From positions 4,734,639 to 4,798,638 of the forward strand of contig NC_072458.1 of the NCBI RefSeq assembly GCF_027596085.1: 64,000 nucleotides of DNA, written 5' to 3'. This document shows, one piece after another, positions 12,731 to 25,230 of this stretch; positions within the stretch are counted from its first letter, which is position 1, and every line of letters starts with the position of its first letter. Source of the stretch: Anoplopoma fimbria (Eukaryota > Chordata > Actinopteri > Perciformes > Anoplopomatidae). The translations under genes were made by a program, and so were the position numbers. The notes under the pieces are model-generated. The model did no database searches. It saw nothing but the letters and a program-made list of their open reading frames with translations, and was not told the DNA's origin.

Positions 12731-14292
12731 GGTCTGGCAGAGTGGTGAGGCGGAGGAGGGGGAGGGCAGGAAGGCAGAAGAAGAGTCAGGTAGACAGCAG
12801 ATAGAGCTCATAAAAAGCACAATAGGCAGTTGGACAGTGATGATGGAAAGGGACAGGAGTGACGGATATGAATAGACAGATGTATGTGGGCAGACAGTGA
12901 TGGAGTTATTTGGAAGCATTCTGAGGCAGACTTACTGAGCTCAAGATTTTCCAGACACACAATGCTGACCTTTATTCGTCTGCCGTGACTTCAATTGTAG
13001 AGCGAAGAAGCAGAACCCTCTGAGAACCTGTCTTTCTCATTCAGTGATAAGACAGGTTCCTCTTTTACAAAGAATCGATTCCTTGAAACCCTCTCTTCAT
13101 TTTTCAAAAATGGACAAGGCTTAGTTATAATATTTTTGCTCTTCAACGCTCCAGCTCAGAGCGAATACGACAAAAATAACAGTTCTGTCTGGATTTACAG
13201 TACATGAAAGAGTTTTACATGTGGCATTCATGAATTTCTGAGGTCAGGGAGGCTCGGCCAAGCTAAACAAGATTCCCCACCTCACTGGGCTAGACTACTT
13301 CATCAGGCGGTAATGAAACAACACAAGGGTTGAAAGATCGTGCTTTCTGCAGAGAATGATTCACGGGAGCGGTGAACGAGCTGACCTGTTATGCTTTCTG
13401 CATTATGCTTTCTGAAAGGGGAAACACTCCGAGACTGGCACCTGATAAAAGGAAGCTTTCAGTCGATATTGTGGTTTGGCGTTTGAAACTGAAGGTCATT
13501 GATATGGGGCTGTGAATGATGTAGGAGTGGGGAGCACTTGCAAGGTTGCTGACAAAGTTAGTCAGCTGTCAGTCAAAGCCAGCAAAAACAGATCCATAAC
13601 ATTATGCATTCAGTGGACGATAACTGAGCGCCGATGTTGCCGCAGGCGGCTTTCCATCCTTCTCCATCACACTTTGCTCAGAGGTACTTTCTTTCCTCAG
13701 GGAACTGATTAACAAATATACAGCTGATTGGTTTGAGCCTGAACTTTTTACCCATGTGAACGGTAAACCAATCAGTCGGTCCAATTTCAATGTACTGTAT
13801 GTGACTACACTATCTATTAGTGAGAGCCAATATGTTTACTGCAATCTTGGGAGATGTGCAAATCCTCAAATTGTTCTGCAACTTTGATTGCTTATTAAAT
13901 CAAAGTTTGCTGATCGCTTCTGAATTAAATTGGTGCGATGTCCAAACACAGCAGAACTTCAATTTGTTAACTGAAGTGATGCAGATGTTGGCCAAATACA
14001 TAGACAGAGCCTGAATAATACTGATATGACCTGGTATGCAGCATCCTTATCAGCTGTAGTTCAGAATAACCTTCTCTAATTTCTGTAGGACTGTCTGCCT
14101 GATGACGACTGGCTATGCAACCCATGGCCATGAGCCATACCAGGCATGCTCTTTGCCCCAATACACACATCATCTGTTACACACCCCAGGAATTGTCAAG
14201 GTAAGCAACAGCAGGCGTCAAGCTGCAGACAAGTCATACATCTTCCCTGTTGCTTAGAGGAAGTGGCTGAGCCTGTTTTGGTATTTGTGTGT

Positions 14293-14294
<2 letters not shown>
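12731..14294. other. Unannotated spacer
   Basis: It contains a 14-bp tandem duplication (13389-13416, TTATGCTTTCTG) and two facing CCAAT words in an 11-bp inverted repeat (13724-13775). No gene is seen. Confidence 0.4.

Positions 14295-14382
<88 letters not shown>
14295..14382. repeat. (GT)44 microsatellite
   Basis: Uninterrupted GT repeat, 88 bp. Confidence 0.98.
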
Positions 14383-14383
<1 letters not shown>

Positions 14384-16359
14384 GTTCAGGCATGTTTCTT
14401 CCTGCATCTGAATGTGTGCATGAGTGGTCCCGTGTACATGGATGTCTGCGTGCGTCTGGCAACAGCCGTCCTCGTGTCTCAAACAAAAGAGCCCATTGGT
14501 TTATGTGGGAAAACGAGGACTGAAAGAGGAGAGGACCTGGATCTTATCACTCTAGTGGTTTAACACTAGCCAGACCACCGCTCGCTAACTCCAGGCAACA
14601 AATTAGGAGCTAGGAGCTGCTGACTGGACTTGTGACAGGGACGTGATGGAGAGCAGGCAGGCTGGGCGGCTTCACAGCTCGCATGGACCATGATAGGAGA
14701 GGAATGCTCCCTGTGTATATCCAGGATAAGTAGTTCAGGAATGGAAGCTCGGAAGGTCCTTTTAGAGATTCTATACATGTACACAGTTTGAACAATGGGA
14801 TACTTTATTAATATAGGATACTCATGTGTCAGCCATCTGTTGCATAGCGTGGATGAGAGACTGTGTAATATCCAGGACAAACTGAAAAACGTGGCATACA
14901 TACTGATGAAACCACACCAAGCTTTCTTTAAAGACAAAAACAGAATTATTCAATTTTTTAAATGAAACTTCTGGCTCAGCTGTATATCTGTTATCATCTA
15001 AATCTTAACTGCATTTACTTAAATTATTGTTTATTATTTTCTATCAAAACAATATTAATTGTCAAGAGAATTACATTATGTGTATATTAAATTGATTTCC
15101 TTCAACTGAAAAACATAATACAAAAGCATGCATGTAATTAACACAAGTTATAGTTGTTAAAAACTTACTGATCAGTATACAAAATTCTTAAGAACACCTT
15201 TTTTGCATTGTGTGTGTCTGAAGGATAAAGCTCCAGGATTCAACCTCTGTCCTGGCAATAAAGTTCACAGCAGTACACACCTCGTCCCAAACAGTGAAAT
15301 CAATAATATCACATGAACCCTATGCATGTACTTACACATAAAAAGTCACAAACACAATAAGGCTGCTACTGCACCGTCATTGTTTCTGACTTTAGGTTCC
15401 TGCCGTGAGAATCTGACATCTGATCAACTCTTATTTCTCCCTTCAGGTTATTTTCCTCCATTTCACTTTCTCGTGCTCTGTCTCTCTTGTTGCCCCCTTC
15501 TACTCATACACACACATCCAGTATTGAAGATATTGCATTAACTGTGCTCAAACAAAAGTAATTTGAGTTGCTGTACTCACTTCGGACATTTGTCAGGTTA
15601 ACATCCTTCCCTTGTCTGTAAAACACCTTGGCTAGACTCAGGACTTTGGCAAGCTGCCCGCTTCTTTTCCCACATGCTGGATTAAGTTTGAAGAAATACA
15701 GTCATGGAAATACTCTCTTAAGCCTTCCTCATCTTTCTGATGACTTTTGTTGATTTGATTTTCCATACAATGTTCCGATATTTACATAATATTTCATTTA
15801 GCCTTTAATCCTTTACTATTTAAAACCAGTTGTTCCGTTAAAATATAACTTTAATTGAAAAAATTAATTTAATTCATTTAAAAAATGAAAACTGATCTAG
15901 AGGAATAGTTTACACACAAAAATAAAAATCTGGATGTTAACTTCTTGCATACTCAAAATCGAGCTGACTCAAAATGTTCAAGGGATTTTGAATTAAATTT
16001 GTTTTGTTCTTATCCTTGTTTTGGTATGACGAAACCTTGTTTGTAAATTTGCTAATTCAATTAAAAAAATAAATGAAATAAAAACAATAATAATGGTTAG
16101 TAAGCAAGTTAACGTTTCGTTAGCTGACAATACTTGCGTCTATCTCTTTAGAATGAAACGAAATAGCATAACTAAAACATGACTAAATGTAAGGTAAATA
16201 TACATTTAGTAAGCTATCTTGCTGAATTGTCCTTTAGCTGAGTGTATTTAAGTTCCCGTTGATGAGAGGTGGTATGCCTAGGGCTTTTATTGTGAAAGGA
16301 ATGGAATAGATGAAGCTCTAGAGCGCTGCAGTTGGCAATGAAGGAACAATGAAGAGATT
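14383..16359. other. Unannotated, very AT-rich spacer
   Basis: The stretch from 14940 to 15170 and from 15750 to 16230 is especially AT-rich. A short piece at about 15896-15935 resembles the GGAATAGTT.CAC.CAAAAAT start common in fish repeats, but it is too short to call. Confidence 0.4.
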
Positions 16360-16794
16360 GCATCTCCTCAAAAGAAGTCTGATTGTATGGAAGGCTATGA
16401 AAAAATGACCCTATTTCTTACTTGATTTACTACCTCAGTAAACATTGTAAACACGAGTTTCAAGGTTCAAGTCTTCTCCAATACAGCCTGCTGTTTATTT
16501 ACTAAATTATGGTTCATTTAGAGTAAAATAGACCAGAAAGCGAAGTATGCTTAAGGGCGGGCTTACTGTGATTGACAGGTTGCTGCTGCTTCCAGAGCCG
16601 TATACAGCGTTTCTAGATCACTAGTCTGAATTTCAAATATAGTAACTTCTGTTGGTCGCAAAAAGTCAAGATGGCTACAGCCATAACCCAAGAGGACAAT
16701 GGCGAAATTGCTAAGTCGAAGCTGGAACGGTATTCCACAAACCAATGAGTGACATCAGGATGACTACGTCCATTTCTTATATACAGTCTATGGT
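16360..16794 (-). repeat. Dispersed teleost repeat ending ...TATACAGTCTATGG
   Basis: Read on the minus strand it begins CCATAGACTGTATATAAGAA, followed by GGACGTAGTCA, CATTGGTTTGTGG, GCCATCTTG and ATCACAGTAAGCCCGCCC. It then runs through TTTACTCTAAATG, ACTTGAACC and AATACAATCAGACTTCTTTT. This order matches, from memory, an abundant fish repeat. It is a diverged, essentially full run of at least 430 bp. Confidence 0.8.
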
Positions 16795-18675
16795 ATAACT
16801 TCCAATATGGAATTTTGTTTGTAGGAAAGTTTGTTCCAACCAGTATTACATTATGGCATGAAGATGAATGGCTATTTTCTTGAGTGCTCCTACAGTATGA
16901 CAAAAGGAAAAACCGCTGGTGGTTCATGGGCCACACATACAAAACTTATGTCAATTAATCGCTACAAATAGTGTTTCTATATACATACGGCACAAATACA
17001 GTGATATGTTTGTGTGTGTGGTGTGTGTGGTGTGTGTGTGTGTGTGTGTGTGTGTCTTGAGCGTGTGTTTACTCAGTTAAGCTGGCTTGAAGCCAGCCTT
17101 CCCTCATGTGATCCTCTGTCTCCATTCCTTATCAACAGCGCTTTGTCGTCCCTGCCTCCCTGTCAGTGCTGTGTGTCTGCACCACCTCCCTGCCCGATAG
17201 CTAGCAGTCGCCTAAATACACCTGCACTCTGTCACACTGCCGCCACTTTCCCCTGGTCACAAATCTAACACACCCATGTTTAAGGGCCAATCACAGCCAT
17301 GGGATTGGTGTTATTTACATACATTGCTCAACATTGTCCTAAGATGTCTGATTTGATAAAATATCAGAAATGAAATTAGTAATCTGTATATTATTTACAA
17401 ATGTGAGTGATGTGTAAATTAATGCTATAGTTCATTCAATATACACACAAATTATTTTCAAAATTGTGAATCCATGGCTTGATCACTCTTTTCTGACAGA
17501 ATGTCTACTTTCAAATCAAATGCATCTGGATACAAACATACCCAATCATTAGCCAAGTGTGTTACCCCACATGGCAGCAACAAATTGGAAAATGAAGCAT
17601 AGCTGCATGTCTGTCTGCTCTGGCAGCAACTGGATTGTGATGAGGAAAACGAGAAAAAGATTCTACTGAATATGCATGCAACACTTTGAAAGCTCAAGCT
17701 GTGTTTCTTCTTTTAGAGTTCAAACAAGTAAGAGATAAAAATTTGTTTGACGACTACTGCTGTTAAATTTGTGTGTAAACTGTAATGTTGTCTTTAAAGC
17801 ACTGAGATAATCCATGGAACATTTATTCTTTCTCCTGTTTGCTACTACACACACAGTCGGATGAAAGATCTACTGTATCCTGCTGTTAAGCTCCCCAAAT
17901 CCATCCCACTCCACTCCACTCTGCTCCCAAGCCACTGAATGTTTATCACATTGCTACTCATATTTCCTTCTACTGTAACCATTGCTCTTATCCATTCCAA
18001 CACTGTACTGTATATCTTTTCTCTCCATCCCTTCATCCCACAAGTGCTTCACCTTTCAGCTCCAGACTGTCTGGTTTTCATCAAGTGAGTCCGCTGGCAC
18101 CACATTGACGCCCACCAGGCGTGCTACAAGTTAGGAGCCTGCGCTGGCTGATAACCTGCCCCGAGGCAGCCCTTTTCCACAACCAAATACACTCCCTTTC
18201 TTTTTTCCCTGATTTCACCACAACAGAACAAATCATGTCTTCAGATGAAGAAAGCAAAAATGAAGAGGTTCGAACTATTTCAACTTCCGTTTTACCACTG
18301 TAACACGTTTCAAGCTCAACTTTGAGGGAAACTGGTTAGCAACTCTGCCCTTGAATTAAAGTATTGCGGTGAAGATCAGTAGGCTCTACTTAAATTTAGC
18401 TAGAAATTTGATTCCTACCAGCTTTGTCATACAGTAAGTGATGTGTCATTTTTAGGTGAAAAACAAAAAAAGAATTAATGAGTTAATGAAGTAGCACAAT
18501 AGCACCTCTTAACAGGAATATGTAGCTTTTTTGTCTGTTGTAGATCTTTCCCCTCAGCCTGGTGACAAACGGGGATTGTCAGTTGAGGGTGACAGCCGCT
18601 GATGATGGCAACAGACAGTACAGCGCCATGGGGGCTATTTACAGGCTGCATGCCGTCATGGGTGAAGTGGTGATG

Positions 18676-18677
<2 letters not shown>
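16795..18677. other. Unannotated spacer
   Basis: Apart from the small GT tract listed separately, there is only a short CCACT-type run near 17905. No gene is seen. Confidence 0.45.
17010..17055. repeat. Interrupted (GT)n tract
   Basis: GT runs broken by two GG interruptions. Confidence 0.9.
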
Positions 18678-18747
<70 letters not shown>

Positions 18748-18760
18748 TGTGTGAGTGTGT
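18678..18760. repeat. Interrupted (GT)n microsatellite
   Basis: Two GT runs separated by a TT at about 18713, then degenerate GT. Confidence 0.95.
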
Positions 18761-19645
18761 TCGCACAAAGAACAAACAAACCCTCTGGCAGGGTCAGGTA
18801 TGTTGGAATGAAATTAAGGCCGAAAGCAATTTCCTTTAAATTGCCAAAGGCCTCTGTCCAGTGTTATAAACAAAGTTTAGTTTAGGACTCATTCTAAAAA
18901 CTATTGTATCATTTTACTTTTTTTCATGGGTCTTCATAATGTTTCATCGTCTTTGCGCTTAGTGACAAACCCTCGAGAAGCCACTGACAACATAATACTC
19001 CCAAAACACTTTCCACAACTCCTTCGTCTCTTTAAAATCAATCATCTGCCACAAATCACTCTCTCATGCTTTTCCCATCAACCTTGTGTCCAACCATTTG
19101 TCATTCTCTCATGCAAAACCGAACACCATATAACACTACAGACAGATCTGAACAGAGAACAGGGGGACGCACACAGGAGAGTTACGTGAGTACTTTAACA
19201 GAGATGGTGGAACAATAGCGTGGTGTCCAGGATGCTGTTCTCTGCCCTTTGCCCCTTCACCAGCAAACAGAAAAGGGAGTGAGGGACAGTAAGTGGTTTA
19301 AGATGTGTGTGGTGAGATGTGAGAGGAGCACACATCTGTGCGTGGGCAGGAGAGAAAGCTTAGTGTGTTTTGTGAATGATTGTGTCCGTGTACTTTTCTG
19401 TATTTATATTTGTGTCCATCTGACTATACCAACATATATGTTTGTGTCTGCCCACACACGCATGCCAGTGTGTGTGTCTGTGTGTGTGTAAGCAAGTCAG
19501 CGGCCTACATTGTGTAGGCTCTGCACCAGCTGTGTGGGCCATGTGGAGGAGGATGTATCAGGGGGTCAGGAGCCGGCAGCTGGCAGGGAAGAAGGGAGTC
19601 CAGCGCTGCGTCTAGAGGCCCAGACATTAGGAGCTGCTCAGAGTT

Positions 19646-19650
<5 letters not shown>
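18761..19650. other. Unannotated spacer
   Basis: The tail (about 19270-19500) is TG-rich but degenerate. No gene is seen. Confidence 0.45.

Positions 19651-19737
<87 letters not shown>
19651..19737. repeat. (GT)43 microsatellite
   Basis: Uninterrupted GT repeat, 87 bp. Confidence 0.98.
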
Positions 19738-19740
<3 letters not shown>

Positions 19741-21300
19741 AGAAGGGAGTTTTGGTGAGCGAAAGAGAGAAAGCAAAAGGGAACGCGAGCGTGTTGTGCA
19801 AGCATCCGTGTCTATTAAATCAGATAAGCACATTAACACTTTGACAACAGCGGAAACACTCCCACCTCATGTTGATAGTTGTACCCTAGAGTCAGCGCAC
19901 GCACTCAACATCTACACACCGTGTGGAGTTTGTGGCTGAGCAGTCATTAACACCTTCAGTGGGCATCTGGTTTTCCTCTGACATCACTGATGGTTTTGAC
20001 CTCTGGAGTGGAGGGGTCACACACAAGTCACACACGTTGCTTCCAGGAGCCTCATAACATCCAAACACAACTTGTATCACACCAGGATCTGGTAGATTAA
20101 AGCTCCTGTGCTCCAACATGGAAACATTGCTGTAACATCTGATGTGAGCAGTCAGACGGGTTACACACAAGCCAATAGATAGTAGTCACATCATCTGAAT
20201 CCCTTCATTTGGAGGTAAAACTGAAAGTGAGCGCAACAAAATGGCTATAATAATATTCCACTGGAAAAAAGTACTTTATGCATAACTACTGGAGGTAGGA
20301 ACCAGGAAGTAGGTCTGTAAACGCTGATGAATGGTTTCGAGTTAAGTAATGATTTGGGGAAAAAATTTATTGGACAATAATTTTAAGTGTGTTTTTCTTT
20401 TCTCTTTCAAATAAGTTTGGTTGATGTTGCAATTATTCTAAAACAATCATACTTATATTTCTTGACATTGACATTAACATTTTTGTTGTCTTCCGAGCTC
20501 TAAGCAATTAACTTGTTAAGTACCACGTTATTCATTACCAAATGGAGGCAACGCGACAAGAGCAAGACCAAAGTTTAATAAACTGGAATTGATCCTTTGA
20601 GAATGAGTTGGAGTTGCCATGTTTTCCTCACAAGGGAGTTGATCTCACATAATAGCCTGTTTCATTACCAAAACTTGATTACACCAATAAGAGAGGCGTT
20701 TCTACTATCCCTCTTGAAGTTCATCTGTAATTATCCAACAGTGATTGCCAAAATACTGTTAAAAGACATCAGTATCCACATCAACTGTAACCCCTAAATG
20801 TTATCCAATATTTAATGTTTTTCTAAACCTCACAAACCAAAGGCCATTCCAATCAAATGGCCTCTAATCATTACTGTCAGTGACTCCCTGAGGTGGATGT
20901 AATGTGTCTTGCTCCCTGATAAAGCTTCTGTGTGCTGGCAGGTCTAGAAATATGCTGCAACATCTGTGAAGCTACTTGTGGTCCCACCGTTTCAATCCGC
21001 TCTGAGCTAAAGCAAACAAGGGGAAACATATTGGGAAGGAATTAAGGGCAGATTTGAGACAGGCTGTATTGTTAAGCCTTCACCACTGACATGTCTGTTT
21101 CAGACAGCCTGACCTGGCAACCGCTTCATGGACCTGGCAACCCCATCCAAGATTTGTTAGAGAAGGATTTGCAAGGTAGGGAGGTTTTAAATATACATCT
21201 ATTAGGAAGTGAACTTTTCAAGGACTTTTCAAACTGCGTTTTTGTTAAAGGTGAAATCAAAATAATGGAGGGAATTTTTATTTTTTTTTAAATTGGAGTT
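19738..21300. other. Unannotated spacer
   Basis: No known repeat. The part from 20840 to 21130 is free of simple repeats and of mixed composition, and could be regulatory. It has no distinctive motif. Confidence 0.4.
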
Positions 21301-21764
21301 CGCTGACACTTAACCTGCATGTTGTCTTTATCTTTGCATCCATCAAGTGAACCTCACTCTATCCTTCCCAACCAATCACATACACCCCTTACAATCTCTA
21401 CCAGTCCTCTCACAGGTGCACACATGCAAACACCAACAGACCAGCAGACACACAGACACCCGCTCATTTGTTCACTTGCTAGCTGAAAAGCTGAACAGAT
21501 GACGGCTTCTCCTTTCAGCGTGGTGCCGGTCGTGGTGGCGGTGGCAGTGGTTGGCGGCGGAGTGCTCATCATTCCACAAAAACCCCAGCCAGATGTCCCC
21601 GAGCCTGGGAGGCAGGTGGGCCAGGGCCCCCCCTCTGCCGCAGCGCGACGGTGCTGGCAGCTCTTCAAACCTGCTGGGTATAACCTTTAATTCACATGCT
21701 TTTCCTGGCACGGCAGGCCGAGGGGCTGCCATCTGCCCGGCCTGTTGTGGTATACAGAGAGAGA
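21301..21764. other. GC-richer unannotated segment
   Basis: The segment from 21500 to 21750 is GC-rich and CpG-containing. A frame with V/A/G-rich residues runs through it on the plus strand, but it has no splice or start context and matches no family I know. Confidence 0.35.
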
Positions 21765-21855
21765 CGAGGAGAGAGAGAGAGGAAATGAGGCGAGAGAGAG
21801 AGGAAATGAGAGCGCGAAAGAGAGATAGAGTGACAGAGAGAGAGAGAGAGAGAAA
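21765..21855. repeat. (GA)-rich purine tract with short tandem
   Basis: GA-rich DNA includes two copies of a unit of about 20 bp (CGAGAGAGAGAGGAAATGAG-like). Confidence 0.85.
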
Positions 21856-21876
21856 AAGTCAGTGTGCATGTGTGCA

Positions 21877-21902
21877 TGTGTGTGTGTGTGTGTGTGTGTG
21901 TG
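21877..21902. repeat. Short (GT)n tract
   Basis: Thirteen GT units following a degenerate TGCATG stretch. It faces the CA array 100 bp downstream. Confidence 0.9.
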
Positions 21903-22003
21903 TTACAGCGTGACACTGGATGACCGAGTTGCCCAAAGGCCACCTCACAGAATATTGTTCTGTTGGTCCATCAGTTTGGTATAAGACCCTCTTGGCCCAT
22001 GTG

Positions 22004-22004
<1 letters not shown>

Positions 22005-22090
<86 letters not shown>
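22005..22090. repeat. (CA)43 microsatellite
   Basis: Uninterrupted CA repeat, 86 bp. Confidence 0.98.
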
Positions 22091-22091
<1 letters not shown>

Positions 22092-23283
22092 CACAAAGTA
22101 ATCTTTATGTAATGCTTGCTTACAATTCAGTTAATGTATCCTCAAGGTAACACAACTCACCAGTATCCATACAAAAAAAATTGAATTTAAAATATGCCCT
22201 TTTAATGACTTTTAGATTATTGCATCAAACATCAACACCTTGTAGGGAAAACAAATTACTGGTCTCTTCATACAGATGCTCACCAGATGCAGGAATTTCC
22301 ACTTGACTCAAACACACCTTAGTTTATTTCACAGTATCCCTTTCATCTGTCAGCTATCAGAACCTTTGTTGCCTTTCTCTCTCATGGAGGCAGGGCTACG
22401 CTGTTTGGTTCAGAACAGATGCCATTAATAATCCCCAACATAATGAAACGCTGCAGATCCCTAAGTCATGATACAGTCAACAAACATGGCAACACTCACC
22501 CTGGAGGTGAAGAAGAAAATGGGGCTGCTTGAGTCGTAAACACGGGGAAAAAATCATATTACAATGTTGGGAATTATTGCCAGACTGAATTAACTGATAA
22601 GATCAAGGGAGGAGTGAAAAAACAAATTGAAAGCGCCTTATCGCTTAATGTGGAGTAAATCTCAAGGAGTTGTTTTTGCACCATGTTGCCATTTTTATTT
22701 TTGTCCATCCTACTGGTGCCATGTTTTAAAATGATATGAAGAGGTTTGATTTAACGGTTTACTAAAGATGATGGAACTTTTTACAGTTCGAGCTTGGAAA
22801 TTGTTTTTGAAGAAAAGTATGAATAAAGAAGAAAGCAAAATTAAGTATTTTACATCACAAAAAAAAGAGAAAAAAATTGACATAATTATCATTCAATATG
22901 AGGTACCAAAAAAATATCCAGCTGATTTACTATACAGCACTTGTAAGTGTAGCGTAAAATTAAACAGTACTGAATGTCAATCACACAGTCACTAGTGTCT
23001 TAACAGTAAGATCAAATATATTTGATCTGAAACTATACGGCAAAATCTGAGCACATATTCTGTTACCCGTTAATAATAGAAACATTAACAATAAATAATA
23101 TTGCTCCTAGAATTTATCAAAATGAATTGTTAAATGATGACTCAGATATTATTGTACGCATCATCACACATTTCTAATTCAGCACTGTCGAATATTTGCG
23201 TTTGAGTATGCAAATCTATGTCTGGGTCTGATCCTTCACAAGACAGTTTAAAGTCAATCTTGTCCCATCCCTATTCCTTCCAG
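22091..23283. other. Unannotated AT-rich spacer
   Basis: No known repeat or credible frame. Confidence 0.45.
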
Positions 23284-23580
23284 CTTCAGAGGATATTGAA
23301 GATAAAAAAGGAGAGTGTGTCAGAGGAGCAGAGAGAAGCAAAGACAGCGAGGGAAAACAGAGGGAGTCAGATCCAAGGAATTGAATAAAGAGAGAGAGTG
23401 ATAAAGGCAGAGAGAAAGAGGGGGAGACAGACTGTGAGAGGAGAAGAGAAGAAGATGGTGAGCAATACACAGCACATGCGACAGATAATGAAAAGAAAGA
23501 AAACGACAGAAATAGAAAATAAAATAGGGAGGAAGTAGAGAAAATAGAGGGAGGAGTGAGAGAGAGAGAGAAAGAGAGGG
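23284..23580. repeat. Long degenerate purine-rich tract
   Basis: About 300 bp is dominated by A and G on the plus strand (GAGAGA, GGGAGG, GAAGA words) with scattered pyrimidines. It is low-complexity DNA that makes artefactual Ser/Leu/Phe frames on the other strand. Confidence 0.8.
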
Positions 23581-23782
23581 GTGCTGCAGAGAGGCAGCCA
23601 CAGGCCTACTGTGCAGTGCATGGCGGAGGCTCATCATTCAGCTAATTATGATCAGGCTTTTCCCTGCAGGCACAGCGGCGCTGGAAATGGAAAGTCTTTG
23701 TTCTCGCACACCCCGATGGAAGCGATGGGGCATGGCGCCATGCAGATGAGATGTGCGTACACACCCGTATGCTCGTATACAG

Positions 23783-23783
<1 letters not shown>
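23581..23783. promoter_or_regulatory. Candidate conserved non-coding block
   Basis: A balanced-composition block sits between a purine tract and a CA array, with homeodomain-like CTAATTATGATC and several CpGs. The call rests on texture only. Confidence 0.2.

Positions 23784-23841
<58 letters not shown>
23784..23841. repeat. (CA)29 microsatellite
   Basis: Uninterrupted CA repeat. Degenerate CA-rich DNA continues to about 24120. Confidence 0.97.
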
Positions 23842-23842
<1 letters not shown>

Positions 23843-24430
23843 GCAAATCGTGCGGCCTCATTAACACTACATGCACACACTGTGCTTAACTCCCACTCGT
23901 ACATTCTTGTATACAGAACACACACAATCGCCATTCACACCACACTTCTCTCTTAATGCATGTTGCCAGTCGTTTATACATTCCCCTCATACAAACACAT
24001 GCCTCTACTTCTCGCCCTCACTCATAATCATGCAGCGCCACACACACACACATGCACACACAAGTGAATGCGGACTCGAGGGATTGCACACACAAACACG
24101 CGTGCACACGAACACACACAGAATATTGTACACAAACATGAGATTCAGCTTTTCACCAAGAATGCTTCGGAACATTATGATTATACTATCAATTAAGTTT
24201 GCACCTACTAAGCCAAGTTATCCATCTCTACAGAATACAGACCTCGTTTAGAAAGACCAGTGGGGTATTCAATTAGAAAACAAAGAGATTTATATCCAAC
24301 AAAGACTAAAGAGATTCCAAAAGGGTAGATTCTAGCTCCACTGACCGGCCTTTTTGTGCCAAGTTTGAGCAATTAGGATAAATACACAAACACATTATTC
24401 TTGAGAAGACTTGTGGGGTCAAACATCAAA
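23842..24430. other. Degenerate CA-rich DNA, then AT-rich spacer
   Basis: Scattered ACACAC words to 24120 suggest decayed microsatellite. The remainder is unrecognised. Confidence 0.5.
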
Positions 24431-25230
24431 CCAAAATATCCATAATGGCCACAATTGCCTGTCAGGACCACGCTGTGAAGTTCATGGCCACTGAGCAGCA
24501 CATTAATTGAAATTTATGGGTATTTCAAACACTTAATTACAAAAAAGGAAAAATAATTGCTTAATTAATAAATAAAGCAAAAGTGAAAGCCTGCCAAGAA
24601 ATTGGCATTAGACTGAATGCATAAGTACTCTCGTTAATTGAAATATTTGACGAAAGTTTGAGAGAGCCTAATCAAATCTCAGGAAACAATCTTTACAATA
24701 ATATCTGAGAATAGATTATGGTTATGCTACTTAAAAATATATATATATCCTATAAACAGTAAGTAAATGTGGCAGACATGAAATCAGGGTGTTTATGTGA
24801 ACATTGTCATTCTCTCGTCATCAATACTTATTATGTGACATAAAATAATAAAAATCTTTGTAATTGAGGAAAACACTTAAATACAGAAAGAGCAGCCGGC
24901 GAAAACAAAACACGTCAGAGCAGATTTTAAATGGAAAAATTGTCAACAGCCTTTTAGATCATTAGCATGTAATCTCCTTGATGTACTGAAACTGATGGTA
25001 GATTATTAGATTATAACAGGCCAGTTTCAACTGATTCTGTTCCAACAAGAAGACACAGGCAGCAAGCCTCCATAAAAACATTGGTTGAAATTGGCTTGAA
25101 GGGTCATCTAAATCTTTTTTTAGTTTCAGAGTCCCTATCTTATTGTGAGCAGCTATCCAGGCCTCCAGAGCTGCCCAGCATATCCCTTGTCTCACAACAA
25201 CAGTCCACAAAACGCATTTACACAGAATAA
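24431..25230. promoter_or_regulatory. Candidate conserved non-coding block, homeodomain-site rich
   Basis: AT-rich but not low-complexity. It has many ATTAATTG/TTAATTAC/GCTTAATTAA words, two GGCCAC words, CCTGTCAGG (MEIS/TGIF-like) and TGCCAA-gaaa-TTGGCA (24592-24607). Simple repeats are almost absent. This is the strongest enhancer-like texture in the window; conservation is not testable here. Confidence 0.3.

Noticed and set aside
21472..21913. V/A/G-rich frame in the GC-rich segment, with a CTCCTTTCAG acceptor-like word
   Set aside because: No matching donor or partner exon, and it runs straight into a GA repeat.
24592..24607. TGCCAA-gaaa-TTGGCA as an NFI site
   Set aside because: The half-sites point the wrong way for NFI. 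Noted as a palindrome within the candidate block.
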